This document shows, in pieces, positions 17,612 through 26,992 of a stretch of 64,000 nt of DNA. Position 1 is the stretch's first letter; each line of letters starts with the position of its first letter. Position numbers and translations under genes: made by a program. The notes beneath the pieces are model-generated. The model was not told where the DNA came from and ran no database searches. It was given only the letters and a program-made list of their open reading frames with translations. Location: positions 62,001 through 126,000 of the forward strand of contig NZ_ACNN01000007.1 in NCBI RefSeq assembly GCF_000174815.1, in the 5' to 3' direction. Source of the stretch: Porphyromonas endodontalis ATCC 35406. GTDB taxonomy: Bacteria > Bacteroidota > Bacteroidia > Bacteroidales > Porphyromonadaceae.

Positions 17612-18709
17612 TTATTTTTTCTCACGCTTTACCACATAAACGGATTGGGCATAAGCATTAGTTGCACCTGCGTTCAAATTGGTAGGCTTCCCATTTTTCC
17701 AGAGTACGGCTCTCTTTCCTCTCGCATCTTTTTCCCATCCTGCTACGTAAACATCATTGTCGATTACGAAAACAGAGAGAGCACGAGCTTCGTCTACACC
17801 CTCTTTGCTTAACGTGGTGAGCACGCCATCTACCCATAGCACAGCTCTCATTTTACCTTCAAATTCTTTCATTCCGGCTACATAGACTTTATTATCCGCC
17901 ACAAAGACTGAGAAGGCGTCACTCTCGTTACCCGTTAGGTAGGTGGGGTTCTCATTTTTCCAAAGTGTAGCAGTCCCTGGTCCAGCTCCCACCTTTCTCC
18001 ATCCTACTACATAGATATTACCACCCGATACGAAAACGGAGTTGCCAGCGCCAATTGTTATTGCATCATCTACTAATGCAATCCGATCTTTATTCTTCCA
18101 AAGTATGGGTACATATTCCCGTGTTGCATCGTACTCATATCCGGCTGCGTAAACAACACCCTTCGATACGAAAACAGAATGGGCATAAGCATTTTTCTCT
18201 CCCTTTGTAAGCTCGATAATTTTTTTCTCATCATCATTTTTCCAAATCAAAGCACGACGGTTTGGCTCCGGATCGCTCCAGCCATACCCTGCTACATAGA
18301 GGTTGTCACCAGAGACAAAGAGGGAGCGAGCATAGTGGAAAGATGTGTTACTACTATTATCCAACATTGTAGCCTTAGTATTTTTCCAAACTGTGGCAGC
18401 CCATCCTTTCGTAGGAGATTCACGCATAATTCCCCCTGCCACGTAGACATTGTCTCCGGAGCCGGAGACGGTACCGGCCCAACTTTCTCTAGTTGATAGT
18501 TTTTTAAGTTGGTCATTTTCCCATAGTAGAGCTCTTTCTATACCTGTTGGGCTAATCGAATTCCCTGACACATAAACATCATACACATACTCCTTAGGGG
18601 TGGGCGTAGGTGTGGGAGTGGGCGTAGGTGTGGGGACACCACGCTTGCATCCTACTGCTATTACAGCCGCAAATAGTACGGCCAAACTTACTAAAATTGA
18701 CTTCTTCAT
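17612..18709 (-). CDS. Lipoprotein with a seven-bladed beta-propeller-like repeat domain and Pro-Thr linker (paralogue 2)
   Basis: 365 residues with a lipoprotein signal (VIAVGC, Cys21). The linker is a run of alternating Pro-Thr from about residue 26 to 38, then seven propeller-like repeats such as RSLFVSGDNLYVAGYG and NSVFVSGGNIYVVGW with LWKN strands, and a closing SVYVVKREKK. It is the upstream member of the pair and has a TATATTTG promoter box. The linker suggests a stalk that lifts the propeller away from the membrane. The Pro-Thr run is built from near-identical 6- and 12-bp units and may vary in length between strains. Function is unknown. Confidence 0.8.
   Translation of the reverse strand: MKKSILVSLAVLFAAVIAVGCKRGVPTPTPTPTPTPTPKEYVYDVYVSGNSISPTGIERALLWENDQLKKLSTRESWAGTVSGSGDNVYVAGGIMRESPTKGWAATVWKNTKATMLDNSSNTSFHYARSLFVSGDNLYVAGYGWSDPEPNRRALIWKNDDEKKIIELTKGEKNAYAHSVFVSKGVVYAAGYEYDATREYVPILWKNKDRIALVDDAITIGAGNSVFVSGGNIYVVGWRKVGAGPGTATLWKNENPTYLTGNESDAFSVFVADNKVYVAGMKEFEGKMRAVLWVDGVLTTLSKEGVDEARALSVFVIDNDVYVAGWEKDARGKRAVLWKNGKPTNLNAGATNAYAQSVYVVKREKK
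18596..18634. repeat. Hexanucleotide repeat coding for the Pro-Thr linker
   Basis: Thirteen codons of alternating Pro and Thr, made of two near-identical imperfect copies built on GTGGGCGTAGGT. Units are multiples of 6 bp, so slippage would change linker length without breaking the frame. Confidence 0.7.
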
Positions 18710-18851
18710 ACTGATATCACAATTATGGGTTAATAAAAAATTTCTGGTATCCTTCTACTCAGGTTTTCACGCTCTTTCTTTGGGGGAGGAACGACCATGA
18801 GACCCCGAATAGAATAAGGTTGTTACATCGCTTTGTAACCTTCTTCGGGTG

Positions 18852-18859
18852 CAAATATA
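18852..18859 (-). promoter_or_regulatory. Bacteroidetes -7 box (TATATTTG) for the propeller lipoproteins
   Basis: Exact TAnnTTTG on the minus strand about 142 nt before the start of paralogue 2, leaving a long 5' leader. Confidence 0.5.
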
Positions 18860-18971
18860 GTAATTTATCCGAAAAACACCCTAGTGTTAAGACGAAAAAA
18901 TACAGATGGGAGGGGAGATGGTGAAATTGGGGTGGGCTTGAGGGGAAGAAATGTACGCTAGAGGGGCGAAC

Positions 18972-20045
18972 TTAGTGCAGTTGCTCGAGAAAGCGGACGA
19001 GAGGCGTGGGGAGGGCGTAATCGCCCAATTCGCTCTGGTTTACCCATTGGTACTTGGTGCTCCCCACGGCGTCGGACTCGAGTTCGGCCGTGTAGATGGT
19101 GATGTGAAGTATTTGGTGGGAGAGCCGGTGCTCGAGGGTGAAAGTGGTGGGCGCAAGGCGTAACTCTCCTGAGTAGGAGAGTTCATGCTCTAGCCAGTGG
19201 GCTACCTCGTCGGGGGTTTGGGGGCTGTCACTCTCGAGTAAAGGGAATTGATACAGCCCTCGCCAGATGTCGTTTCGCCCTCGCTTCTCTAGTAAGACTT
19301 GCTGATGGCACGTGGTGTAGATGTAGCTGAAGTAGCGATCTCTAAGGGTTAGCTTTTTCCCTTTTATGGGCAGGAGACGAGCGAGAGGGAGCTCCGCTAC
19401 ACGGCACCACGATGAGGCAGGGCAGGCGGAGCATTGGGGGGATTGAGGGGTGCAGACCAGTGCGCCTAGCTCTATGAGGGCTTGCCCCAGTTTGCTAGGG
19501 GGGAGTTGGGTGGCGAGTAACTCCTCCACCGCTTGGGTGCAGAGTTGCTTCCCGCTTAGGGTATCTATGGGGAGTTCGCTTGCCAGAAGTCGGCTGACTA
19601 CGCGCAGTACATTGCCATCCACGGCGGGATAGGGCATATCGAAGGCAAACGAGGCAATGGCTCCGGCTGTGTAGTCTCCCACCCCGGGTAGAGCACGTAT
19701 CAAGGCAAAATCTTTGGGGAATATCCCCTGATGCTCCGTGGCTATAACTTGTGCTGCACGATGGAGGTTGTGCGCTCGGCTGTAGTAGCCAAGTCCCTGC
19801 CATAGGCTGAGCACCTGATCTTCGGAGGCTTGCGCCAGATCGGTAACGGAGGGGAATGCTTCCACAAAGCGAAGAAAGTAGTCATGTCCTTGGTTTACGC
19901 GCGTTTGTTGCAGTATGACCTCCGAGAGCCAAATGTGGTAGGGGTCGCGAGTGGTGCGCCACGGGAGCTCTCGGGCATTCTCTTCGAACCAATCGACGAG
20001 GGCTCGGGCTAGCTGTTGGGGATGGGTAAAGAGGGTTTCGCTCAT
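18972..20045 (-). CDS. mutY: A/G-specific adenine glycosylase MutY
   Basis: 357 residues from the ATG at 20045; an ATG six codons upstream lies too close to the -7 box. Catalytic Glu42 lies in LSEVILQQTRV, the helix-hairpin-helix is LPGVGDYTAGAI, and Asp143 is in AVDGNVLRVVSR. The iron-sulphur loop has Cys198, 205, 208 and 214 with the exact C-x6-C-x2-C-x5-C spacing. The C-terminal third is a NUDIX-like 8-oxoG recognition domain. MutY removes adenine mispaired with 8-oxoguanine. It is a single-gene unit, divergent from the radical SAM operon. Confidence 0.95.
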   Translation of the reverse strand: MSETLFTHPQQLARALVDWFEENARELPWRTTRDPYHIWLSEVILQQTRVNQGHDYFLRFVEAFPSVTDLAQASEDQVLSLWQGLGYYSRAHNLHRAAQVIATEHQGIFPKDFALIRALPGVGDYTAGAIASFAFDMPYPAVDGNVLRVVSRLLASELPIDTLSGKQLCTQAVEELLATQLPPSKLGQALIELGALVCTPQSPQCSACPASSWCRVAELPLARLLPIKGKKLTLRDRYFSYIYTTCHQQVLLEKRGRNDIWRGLYQFPLLESDSPQTPDEVAHWLEHELSYSGELRLAPTTFTLEHRLSHQILHITIYTAELESDAVGSTKYQWVNQSELGDYALPTPLVRFLEQLH

Positions 20046-20052
20046 TTCGCCG

Positions 20053-20060
20053 CAAAGGTA
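20053..20060 (-). promoter_or_regulatory. Bacteroidetes -7 box (TACCTTTG) for mutY
   Basis: Exact TAnnTTTG on the minus strand 7 nt upstream of the chosen start, implying a very short leader or a start further downstream. Confidence 0.55.
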
Positions 20061-20292
20061 CAATTCGTGGGGCGAGGGAGAGTGGTCTCTTACTTCTTTT
20101 GTGAAACCTTAAAATTTCGCTGCCTGATATTTTTTCCACCACAGGGCAAAAAGAAAATATTTCACGGGCAAGATTTTTTCTAAAATCACCCGGAAAGGGG
20201 AGGAGAAATCAGCCTATGCCGAATTTGCTTTTGCCTGATGGCGGTTTTGTTTGTGGGGAGGGAGGTACCTACCCGTAGGGTTTTTCTTAGAA

Positions 20293-20324
20293 TTTGGCTG
20301 AGATTTATTTTAGTAGTACCTTTG
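20293..20324 (+). promoter_or_regulatory. Promoter of the radical SAM/lipoprotein operon
   Basis: TTTG at 20293-20296, a 20-nt spacer, then TACCTTTG at 20317-20324: a textbook Bacteroidetes promoter. Transcription would begin about 60 nt before the first lipoprotein gene. Confidence 0.7.
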
Positions 20325-20393
20325 GTGTAAGTGGATCCTCTTGGGAGGAGATACTCTTCCTATTTGAGGTTCTTTTAAAAACAAGGTATGGGT

Positions 20394-20708
20394 ATGGCAA
20401 GAAGAAAGAAAGCATATATCGGAGCCGTGGTGGCAGTCGCCTTTGCCTCTTTATCGGCCTTTTTGCTGTCGGGTTGTGCCCTTTTTGGAGGGAAAAAGGG
20501 AGGAACGAAAACGGACTCCGATTCGGTTCGAGGTCAAAATCCCCTACAGCAAGACTCCATTCGCAGGGAGGAAGAAAGGATAGAGGATATGCCTAGAGTG
20601 ATGTATGGCGTCCCCTATCAGAGGTATGAGGAGATGAGAAAAGTACCCTCTTCTCCCCAAGGGAAAGAAGAAAGAGACTCGCTAATGCAGGAGGACTCCG
20701 AAGCCTAG
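20394..20708 (+). CDS. Small lipoprotein with YGxPYxxY motif, first gene of the radical SAM operon
   Basis: 104 residues; an ATG two codons upstream (20388) is equally possible. The signal ends at lipobox LSGC with Cys28. The mature part is short, charged and apparently disordered. Its only marked feature is [11 protein letters not shown] at about 70-80, which matches the YGxPYxxY motif just after the lipidated Cys in the two lipoproteins at 21321 and 21921. It lacks their beta-sandwich domain. If the motif is what the radical SAM enzyme recognises or modifies, this would be a minimal substrate. No function is known. Confidence 0.7.
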
Positions 20709-20774
20709 AGGCGTAAAGCATTGGGGGCCTCTCTTGCAAGTTTATAACACACCAAAAACAACACACCAGAAACA

Positions 20775-21260
20775 ATGAAGAAATTTTTTCAACTCAAATT
20801 CACTCTCTTGCCGGCGATGCTTGTGCTATTGCTGGCAGGGTGCAATCTTATTGAGACTCCTCTTGTGGAGACTCCGATCCAGGCTCCGGGTCGCCCCGAT
20901 GGCACACTGGAGATTGTAGTAACCGTGCTAGACTCCCAAAATAAACCCCTCGAAGGGATGGTGCTCGAACTAATAGAAATGCCCTTGGAGCGGGAGGTAA
21001 GTGCCTCGGCTGAGACCAATGTGCGAGGGGTGGCTAAGCTAAGCAAAGATGTCTATATTGCGAATGTGATGCAGCCTATCCACCTGCGCGTGCGGGATGC
21101 TAAAGCCTCTGGCAGGGATTATATGTACCGTCCTTGGTATGGAACCATCCAGCTGAGCAAAGGGGACTTTGTGCGTAAAAAGGCTCGTAAGGAGCTTGTG
21201 GTGCACCTGGAAAGAATGGGCGTCTCTCACGCTTCGGGCTCTCTAGAGCCTAATGTCTGA
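20775..21260 (+). CDS. Radical SAM-associated lipoprotein without the YGxPYxxY motif
   Basis: 161 residues. The signal peptide ends at lipobox LAGC with Cys23. The mature region has a CarboxypepD_reg/Ig-like fold (LEIVVTVLDSQNKPLEGMV, then TNVRGVAKLSK) like that of the next two lipoproteins. It has no YGxPYxxY near the Cys; a distant MYRPWYG occurs near residue 118. It follows the first lipoprotein by 66 nt in an apparent operon. It is probably a diverged member of the rSAM/lipoprotein family. Its role is unknown. Confidence 0.7.
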   Translation: MKKFFQLKFTLLPAMLVLLLAGCNLIETPLVETPIQAPGRPDGTLEIVVTVLDSQNKPLEGMVLELIEMPLEREVSASAETNVRGVAKLSKDVYIANVMQPIHLRVRDAKASGRDYMYRPWYGTIQLSKGDFVRKKARKELVVHLERMGVSHASGSLEPNV

Positions 21261-21320
21261 TAGGCAGGATAGTCACGATGGATGTATTGATGAAGTGAAC
21301 ACCTATAGACGACCAACACA

Positions 21321-21821
21321 ATGAAAAAACTAACCAAACGAGTAGCCGCCCTCCTCAGCATCGGATGTGCCGCCTTTCTGGGGCTATTCCACACCTCCTG
21401 TTACTTAATAGGGGGAGTGGAGTATGGTACTCCCTACATGGAGTACGATGTGAAAGTAAAAGTACAGAGCCCCGATGGAAACCCCATCGAGGGTATAGAG
21501 GTAGCTGTAGTTCGGAAATATCATACAGAAGAGGGAGACCGCATAGTAAAATTGGTGCCCCCTGTACAAACGAATTCCTCGGGTATTGCACAAATATCAC
21601 AAGCGAGTAATCTTGGCGGATCGGGAAATAAGCTTTATGTGCAAGCTGTGGATGTGGACGGAGTTAAGAACGGCCGTTGGGCTACCAAGGTGGACTCGAT
21701 ACCCCTATTCCCATCAGATATACAAAGTAGGAAACCGAAGAAGCGTTGGTGCATGGGTGTCCTCAAAAAGGGAATCGCCGTGACCATGGATCCGGCTCAA
21801 GACGAAACCCCTTCGAAGTAA
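21321..21821 (+). CDS. Radical SAM-associated lipoprotein (lipo_with_rSAM family), copy A
   Basis: 166 residues. The N-terminus MKKLTKRVAALLSIG is nearly identical to copy B. The lipobox HTSC gives Cys27, and EYGTPYMEYDVKVKV follows at 34-48. The rest is a single beta-sandwich domain with a peptidase-regulatory look (VQSPDGNPIEGIEVAV, then VDVDGVKNGRWATKVDSI). From memory this matches the TIGRFAM family of putative lipoproteins encoded beside one particular radical SAM enzyme, in one to several copies. Copy B starts exactly 600 bp downstream, and the two share upstream DNA as well as the signal peptide, so they arose by tandem duplication. Confidence 0.82.
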   Translation: MKKLTKRVAALLSIGCAAFLGLFHTSCYLIGGVEYGTPYMEYDVKVKVQSPDGNPIEGIEVAVVRKYHTEEGDRIVKLVPPVQTNSSGIAQISQASNLGGSGNKLYVQAVDVDGVKNGRWATKVDSIPLFPSDIQSRKPKKRWCMGVLKKGIAVTMDPAQDETPSK

Positions 21822-21920
21822 GCGTCCGTTTGCACTCATCCCTCCCCGGGATATTGGATAAGAAGAACCATCACAATGGATTTAATCTGGTAAAGTGAAA
21901 CCCTATAAACAACCAACACA

Positions 21921-22424
21921 ATGAAAAAACTAACCAAACGCGTAGCAAGCCTCCTCAGTATCGGGAGTGCAGCTTTCCTAGGACTATTTCACACCTCTTG
22001 CGACAGATTAGGAGGCGGGGGTAGAGAAGAGTATGGATGCCCCTATGTGGAGTACGAAGTCAAAGCCAAGGTGCAGACCCCCGAGGGCAAGCCTATCGAG
22101 GGCATAGAAGTTACTCTTCTTGAGAAATCAGATTACTCAGATAGAGATCTTGTACCATGGAGTAGAATCGAACGAACCAATGCCGCCGGCGTCGCTCAAA
22201 TATTTGATAATGCATCGGGCTTTGCTAGAAATATGCTCTACGTGCGCGCTGTGGATGCAGACGGAGCTAAGAACGGCCGTTGGGAAACTAAGGTGGATTC
22301 GGTAGCGATAACCTCTGCTGATATCCACAAAGACAAGTCGAAGGGGCATTGGTATGAAGGAACTATTAAAAAAGAGGTAACCCTCACCATGGCTCCGGTC
22401 CCTAAAGAAAATACTCCGAAATGA
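21921..22424 (+). CDS. Radical SAM-associated lipoprotein (lipo_with_rSAM family), copy B
   Basis: 167 residues. The lipobox HTSC gives Cys27, and EYGCPYVEYEVKAKV follows at 37-51. The beta-sandwich domain has diverged from copy A in its surface loops, while the signal peptide and the motif are conserved. The stop overlaps the start of the radical SAM gene as ATGA, so substrate and enzyme are probably translated together. This tight coupling is the strongest sign that the lipoproteins are its partners. An extra Cys inside the motif (YGCPY) is unique to this copy. Confidence 0.82.
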   Translation: MKKLTKRVASLLSIGSAAFLGLFHTSCDRLGGGGREEYGCPYVEYEVKAKVQTPEGKPIEGIEVTLLEKSDYSDRDLVPWSRIERTNAAGVAQIFDNASGFARNMLYVRAVDADGAKNGRWETKVDSVAITSADIHKDKSKGHWYEGTIKKEVTLTMAPVPKENTPK

Positions 22425-23521
22425 GCGGGAGCAAAATCTCTTTTCGCCAGCGCATTTCGCTAGAGGCGCATCGTTCTTACCGCCGCAAGTGCGTGGCAGA
22501 GCACAAACTCAATACGCTCTTTTGGGAGTGTACGCTCAAATGCAACTTGGCGTGCAAGCACTGTGGTAGCGATTGTCACGTAGATAGTGATGCAAAAGAG
22601 CTCTCCGGAGAGGAATTCCTCCGCGTGGTCGATAGCATAACGCCTCATGTAGATCCGCATAAGGTACTCGTCATCTTTACGGGAGGCGAGGCCTTGGTGC
22701 GTCAGGACCTTGATGCCATTGGGCTTGAGCTCTACCGCCGAGGTTACCCTTGGGGTCTTGTAACCAATGGGATGCTTCTCAACGAAGAGCGTCTCGAGAG
22801 TCTATTGCGCAGCGGCTTGCATTCCCTCACAATTAGTCTAGATGGCTTCGAAGAAGCGCACAATTACCTCCGTGGGCATCATTTGAGTTTTGCCCGAGCC
22901 TCTCACGCCGTTGAGCTTATGGCAAAGACGGAGCAGGTGCGCTGGGATGTGGTTACCTGCGTCAATCCGATGAACTTTGGCTACCTCGCCGAATTCCGAG
23001 ACTACTTGATTGGCTTAGGGCTTAAAGAGTGGCGGCTTTTTACCATTTTCCCCGTGGGGAGAGCAGCTGAGGACCCCAATTTGCAGCTTAGCGATGTGGA
23101 TTTTTACCGCCTTATGGAGTTTATTCGCGACACCAATAGAGAGGGGCGCATTGCAGCTTCCTATGGTTGCGAGGGCTTTTTAGGCGGTTTTGAGGGCGAG
23201 GTACGTCCCCATCCCTATACTTGCTACGCAGGTGTGGAGGTGGCTTCTATCCTCTGCGATGGTACGATCAGTGCCTGCCCGAGTATCCGCTTCGACTATA
23301 AGCAGGGCAATGTACGTGAAGATGACTTCTGGACCGTATGGCAGAATCGCTTCCTCCCCTATCGCGATCGGAGCTGGGCTCGCCAAGGGCAGTGTGCCGA
23401 GTGCCTCCAGTGGCGTTACTGTGAGGGGAACGGAATGCACCTGCACGACGATGAGGGAAAGCTCCTCTTCTGCCATCATCAGCGACTTTTGCGCGCCGAA
23501 GCATCACTAAAAAAGAAATAA
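22421..23521 (+). CDS. Radical SAM/SPASM protein of the rSAM/lipoprotein system
   Basis: 366 residues. The [4Fe-4S] motif CNLACKHC has cysteines at 41, 45 and 48. FTGGEALVR and [10 protein letters not shown] are SAM-domain motifs. A C-terminal SPASM region holds further Cys: [20 protein letters not shown] at about 268-287, then [10 protein letters not shown] and LLFCHH. SPASM enzymes usually modify ribosomal peptides or proteins through auxiliary clusters. The gene context and length match what I recall as TIGRFAM TIGR04133, named only as the radical SAM enzyme of the rSAM/lipoprotein system. The four upstream lipoproteins are the likely substrates. The chemistry is not known. Confidence 0.88.
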   Translation: MSGSKISFRQRISLEAHRSYRRKCVAEHKLNTLFWECTLKCNLACKHCGSDCHVDSDAKELSGEEFLRVVDSITPHVDPHKVLVIFTGGEALVRQDLDAIGLELYRRGYPWGLVTNGMLLNEERLESLLRSGLHSLTISLDGFEEAHNYLRGHHLSFARASHAVELMAKTEQVRWDVVTCVNPMNFGYLAEFRDYLIGLGLKEWRLFTIFPVGRAAEDPNLQLSDVDFYRLMEFIRDTNREGRIAASYGCEGFLGGFEGEVRPHPYTCYAGVEVASILCDGTISACPSIRFDYKQGNVREDDFWTVWQNRFLPYRDRSWARQGQCAECLQWRYCEGNGMHLHDDEGKLLFCHHQRLLRAEASLKKK

Positions 23522-23564
23522 TACACAATACTGTATAGACTATCCCTTCTCCCCATCCATAGTT

Positions 23565-26500
23565 ATGAATAGAAAAACCATTAACGAGTATATCCTATCC
23601 AACCGCTTTTACGAAGCTATTTCTCTACTCAAACAAGTCATCGAAGAGCATGCTCTGTATAGCTTGGGAGATAGCTTGAGCCGAGAAGAGAGCATCTATG
23701 GAATGATGTTGGGTTACCTCGATAAAGGCATTGTAGACCCCGATAGAGCGCATATTATAGAGGAACTAAAAGTGAAATTGCTGAAGCTAAGCGATAGAGT
23801 CTATCGGGCTGTACGAAGCAAAGACTCGGGTTCGCTCTACTTCCGCCGTTGGGCAGTGGTGGAGGCTCGTAAGGGATTGTCGGTAGAGAATTTGCTCGAA
23901 GATCTATCACGCCCTGCCTTCAAAGAGGCGGAGCGCGATAGCTTCGATACGCTTGTCGATCTTCTGTTTGAGACGCTGTGGGTATCCGAGTCGCTCACGG
24001 AGGTGGAGCAAGACCGCCTCTCTGCTTCGAGTGAATATGTGCGCTTGGTCACCTCTTCTGCTATTACGCTGGGCTTGATGTCGTATTGGGATGAGAGTAA
24101 GATGGCGTTCCTCCTGCGTGAGGCTGCTTCCTCCTCTACGAGCGAAGCCTATATGGTGCGGCTTGCCATGGGCGTTTTTGTCAGCCTCTACCTCTATCGC
24201 GATAGGTTGCCTCTCTTTATGTCGTGGCTAGAGCCGCTCCTAAAAGATGCCCTCCAAAATCCGTTGTTTGTAACGGCTTTTATCCATCTCTGGACGCGCT
24301 ACACGCATGCTACAGAGACGGAGCAGCTCTCCCAAAAAATAGGAGAGCTCATGCCCAATATGCTGCAAGAGATGAAGGCCAAATGGAGCTCCATAGAAGA
24401 GGATACGGATGAGAATCTAACCGAGGATAAGCTGGATCAGCTCTTCGACAAAGTGTCGGGCTCGGAGGAGATGAGCACCTTCTTCCAAGAGTTTGGGACG
24501 CTGGAGCAGGAGGGCGAAGACCTCTTATTTAGTAGCTTCAAAGAGAATAAAAGCGATTACTTTTTCAACTCCATTTCTTCGTGGTTCCTGCCTTTTGACG
24601 AGGAGCATAGCCGCATTGCGGGAGTTTTGACCAGGAACGAAAATCTCCGAAAGCTCTATCCCCTACTCAAAGGGAAACTCTGTGATTCGGATCTATACTC
24701 CCTCTTTATCACCTTCGATAGGATGGGGATGGGAATAAAAGTGATGGGGATAGAGATGCCGGAGGAGCTCAACGGAGCGATGTTGAATGAGCTATCGGCT
24801 GAGTCTTTGATGCCTAAGTGTGCGAAAGTCTACGTCGAAGATTTCTACAGATTCACCAAGCTATTCCCCCTGCATGAGCAGTTTGTGGATATATTCCGGC
24901 AGGATATCATGGTGGCAAGGCTTCCTATCCTAAAGGAAGCTCTCCCCATCGAGTCTATGGTGCGTGGGGCGGCTCTATTTTTCTACTCGCGTAGGAATTA
25001 TGCCAAGGTGAGGATGCAAATTGGCTCGATCCCTCAGCTCTTTGATACCGATGCCAACACCCTGAATATTTGGGGTAATAGCTGCTTCTTTATGGGAGAT
25101 TACCGAGAAGCCATTAGGCACTACCGCCATGCCGACCTCGTGGAGGATGCATCCCCCAAAGAGTTGTCACGCCTTGCCGTTTGCTATCAGCGCGTAAACA
25201 TGCCCGAGAAGGCAATAGAGACACTTGAGGAGCTTCTCAAGAAAAATCCCGAAAATCTAACCCCATTGCTAAAGATTGCAGGGGTCTATATGGAGATGAA
25301 AGCCTACGATGAGGCTCTTTCTTATCTCTATAAATACGAGTTCTCGGCACCCGATGGCGAGAGGCAGGTAGCTCGTTTGGTGGCTTGGTGCCTCCTCTCC
25401 AAAGGAGATTACGAGCGTGCAAAAGGTTACTATCGTACCCTTCTCTCCCTCCCCGGTGCAAAGGCTAGCGACTACCTCAATAGTGCCTATGTGCATATTG
25501 CCCAGGGCGAGGAGCGAGAGGCTTTGGCGGCCATGCGTATGGCGCTGGAGCATTACGACGAGCCTAGTGAGCTATTCCGCGAGATGCAAGAGGATAGCAG
25601 GAACTTAGATAGGAGCGCGATAAGTTTTGATCGTCTTCGCTTTTTGGCGGATGGAGCCATCGCCCTCCGGAACCAAGATTTTATACAGAATCTAAAACCC
25701 AATTATACTATTCCAAAGAGAATGAACATCAAGGATTTTAATTTCAAAGGACTGAGAGCCTTTGTGCGAGTGGACTTCAATGTGCCCCTCGACGACAACC
25801 TACAAATTACGGATGACACGCGCATGCGTGCTGCTTTGCCCACGCTCAACAAAATTATTGCAGACGGAGGTCGCCTGATCATTGCTTCGCATCTAGGTCG
25901 CCCCAAAGGGGTGAGCGACAAACTTTCGCTCCGCCATCTGGTGCCCCATCTTGCCGAATTGCTAGGTCGCCCTGTGACCTTTGTGCCCGATAGCGTGGGA
26001 GCCGAGGTAGAGAAGGCTATTGCCGAGATGCAGGACGGGGATGTGCTTCTCTTAGAAAATCTTCGCTTCTACGAAGAAGAGGAGGGTAAGCCTAGAGGTC
26101 TTGCCGAAGATGCCACAGCCGAAGAAAAGAAAGAGGCTAAGAAAGCCCTCAAACCGCGTCAAGCCGAGTTTGCCAAGAGACTTGCCGCCCTTGCCGATTG
26201 CTACGTGAATGACGCCTTTGGTACCGCTCATCGTGCGCACGCTTCTACGGCTCTTATCGCCGATAGCTTCCCTGCTGATCGCAAAATGTTTGGCTTCTTG
26301 ATGGAGCAAGAAGTAAATGCCGTACAGCGAGTTTTGGGCGACATCCATCGTCCGTTTGTGGCTATCATGGGAGGTTCTAAGGTCTCTTCTAAGATTGATA
26401 TTATCGACAACCTGCTCGACAAAGTGGATACCCTTATTATAACGGGTGGTATGTGCTTTACCTTTGCCAAGGCCTATGGCGGCAAGGTGGGTAGCTCTTT

Positions 26501-26978
26501 GTGCGAAGACGATAAGATGGACGTGGCTCGTGCCATCGTAGAGAAAGCAAAGGCAAAAGGGGTGCATCTCGTTTTGCCCGTAGATGCAAAGGTGGCCGAT
26601 GCCTTTAGCAATGATGCTAATACCCAGGTGGCTCCCGTTGACAATATCCCCGATGGTTGGATGGGGCTTGACGTAGGTCCCAAGACAATGGCTCTCTACG
26701 ACGAAGCAATCCGTGGGGCTAAAACGATTCTGTGGAATGGCCCTGCCGGTGTCTTCGAGATGAGCAACTTCCGCGATGGCTCTAAGGCATTGGCGCAGTC
26801 CATTGTGGCAGCAACAGAGGCCGGAGCTTACTCTCTGGTAGGGGGCGGCGACAGTGTGGCCTGTGTGCATCTCTTCGAGGTAGCCGATAAGGTTTCGTAC
26901 GTTTCTACCGGTGGAGGTGCCTTGCTCGAAGCTATCGAGGGCAAAGATCTCCCCGGCATTGTAGCTATCAATAAATAA
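23565..26978 (+). CDS. TPR protein fused in frame to phosphoglycerate kinase
   Basis: A single open frame of 1137 codons with no stop between two units that are normally separate. Residues 1 to about 708 form a helical protein with TPR repeats at about 500-670 ([60 protein letters not shown]). Residues 720-1137 are a complete phosphoglycerate kinase. The junction ([12 protein letters not shown]) looks like a former untranslated leader. Either a stop codon was lost and a true fusion is made, or pgk is also started internally at 25722. The gene follows the radical SAM gene by 43 nt with no terminator seen between. Confidence 0.7.
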   Translation: MNRKTINEYILSNRFYEAISLLKQVIEEHALYSLGDSLSREESIYGMMLGYLDKGIVDPDRAHIIEELKVKLLKLSDRVYRAVRSKDSGSLYFRRWAVVEARKGLSVENLLEDLSRPAFKEAERDSFDTLVDLLFETLWVSESLTEVEQDRLSASSEYVRLVTSSAITLGLMSYWDESKMAFLLREAASSSTSEAYMVRLAMGVFVSLYLYRDRLPLFMSWLEPLLKDALQNPLFVTAFIHLWTRYTHATETEQLSQKIGELMPNMLQEMKAKWSSIEEDTDENLTEDKLDQLFDKVSGSEEMSTFFQEFGTLEQEGEDLLFSSFKENKSDYFFNSISSWFLPFDEEHSRIAGVLTRNENLRKLYPLLKGKLCDSDLYSLFITFDRMGMGIKVMGIEMPEELNGAMLNELSAESLMPKCAKVYVEDFYRFTKLFPLHEQFVDIFRQDIMVARLPILKEALPIESMVRGAALFFYSRRNYAKVRMQIGSIPQLFDTDANTLNIWGNSCFFMGDYREAIRHYRHADLVEDASPKELSRLAVCYQRVNMPEKAIETLEELLKKNPENLTPLLKIAGVYMEMKAYDEALSYLYKYEFSAPDGERQVARLVAWCLLSKGDYERAKGYYRTLLSLPGAKASDYLNSAYVHIAQGEEREALAAMRMALEHYDEPSELFREMQEDSRNLDRSAISFDRLRFLADGAIALRNQDFIQNLKPNYTIPKRMNIKDFNFKGLRAFVRVDFNVPLDDNLQITDDTRMRAALPTLNKIIADGGRLIIASHLGRPKGVSDKLSLRHLVPHLAELLGRPVTFVPDSVGAEVEKAIAEMQDGDVLLLENLRFYEEEEGKPRGLAEDATAEEKKEAKKALKPRQAEFAKRLAALADCYVNDAFGTAHRAHASTALIADSFPADRKMFGFLMEQEVNAVQRVLGDIHRPFVAIMGGSKVSSKIDIIDNLLDKVDTLIITGGMCFTFAKAYGGKVGSSLCEDDKMDVARAIVEKAKAKGVHLVLPVDAKVADAFSNDANTQVAPVDNIPDGWMGLDVGPKTMALYDEAIRGAKTILWNGPAGVFEMSNFRDGSKALAQSIVAATEAGAYSLVGGGDSVACVHLFEVADKVSYVSTGGGALLEAIEGKDLPGIVAINK
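25722..26978 (+). CDS. pgk: Phosphoglycerate kinase, internal start within the fused frame
   Basis: Starting at the ATG at 25722 gives 418 residues, the normal length for Bacteroidales PGK, beginning [20 protein letters not shown]. Substrate and nucleotide motifs are complete: [55 protein letters not shown] and GGGDSVACV. The enzyme transfers phosphate between 1,3-bisphosphoglycerate and ADP in glycolysis. It reads in the same frame as the upstream TPR protein without a stop, so this entry is the alternative to one fused product. Being an essential enzyme, PGK must be active in whichever form is made. Confidence 0.85.
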   Translation: MNIKDFNFKGLRAFVRVDFNVPLDDNLQITDDTRMRAALPTLNKIIADGGRLIIASHLGRPKGVSDKLSLRHLVPHLAELLGRPVTFVPDSVGAEVEKAIAEMQDGDVLLLENLRFYEEEEGKPRGLAEDATAEEKKEAKKALKPRQAEFAKRLAALADCYVNDAFGTAHRAHASTALIADSFPADRKMFGFLMEQEVNAVQRVLGDIHRPFVAIMGGSKVSSKIDIIDNLLDKVDTLIITGGMCFTFAKAYGGKVGSSLCEDDKMDVARAIVEKAKAKGVHLVLPVDAKVADAFSNDANTQVAPVDNIPDGWMGLDVGPKTMALYDEAIRGAKTILWNGPAGVFEMSNFRDGSKALAQSIVAATEAGAYSLVGGGDSVACVHLFEVADKVSYVSTGGGALLEAIEGKDLPGIVAINK

Positions 26979-26992
26979 TTATTCCCCCCCTT

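Larger units (their letters stand above)
21266..22424. repeat. Tandem gene duplication, 600-bp period (lipoprotein copies A and B)
   Basis: The start codons are exactly 600 bp apart. Similarity extends about 55 bp upstream of each ATG (shared CCTATANAC and ACCAACACA just before the start), runs almost unchanged through the signal peptide, and then decays in the mature domain. Confidence 0.75.

Noticed and set aside
20294-20596. A plus-strand frame overlapping the first lipoprotein gene
   Set aside because: It starts inside the promoter and is out of frame with the clear lipoprotein signal peptide.
26052-26870. A 272-codon open frame on the minus strand
   Set aside because: It is antisense to the well-supported pgk and has no recognisable domain.
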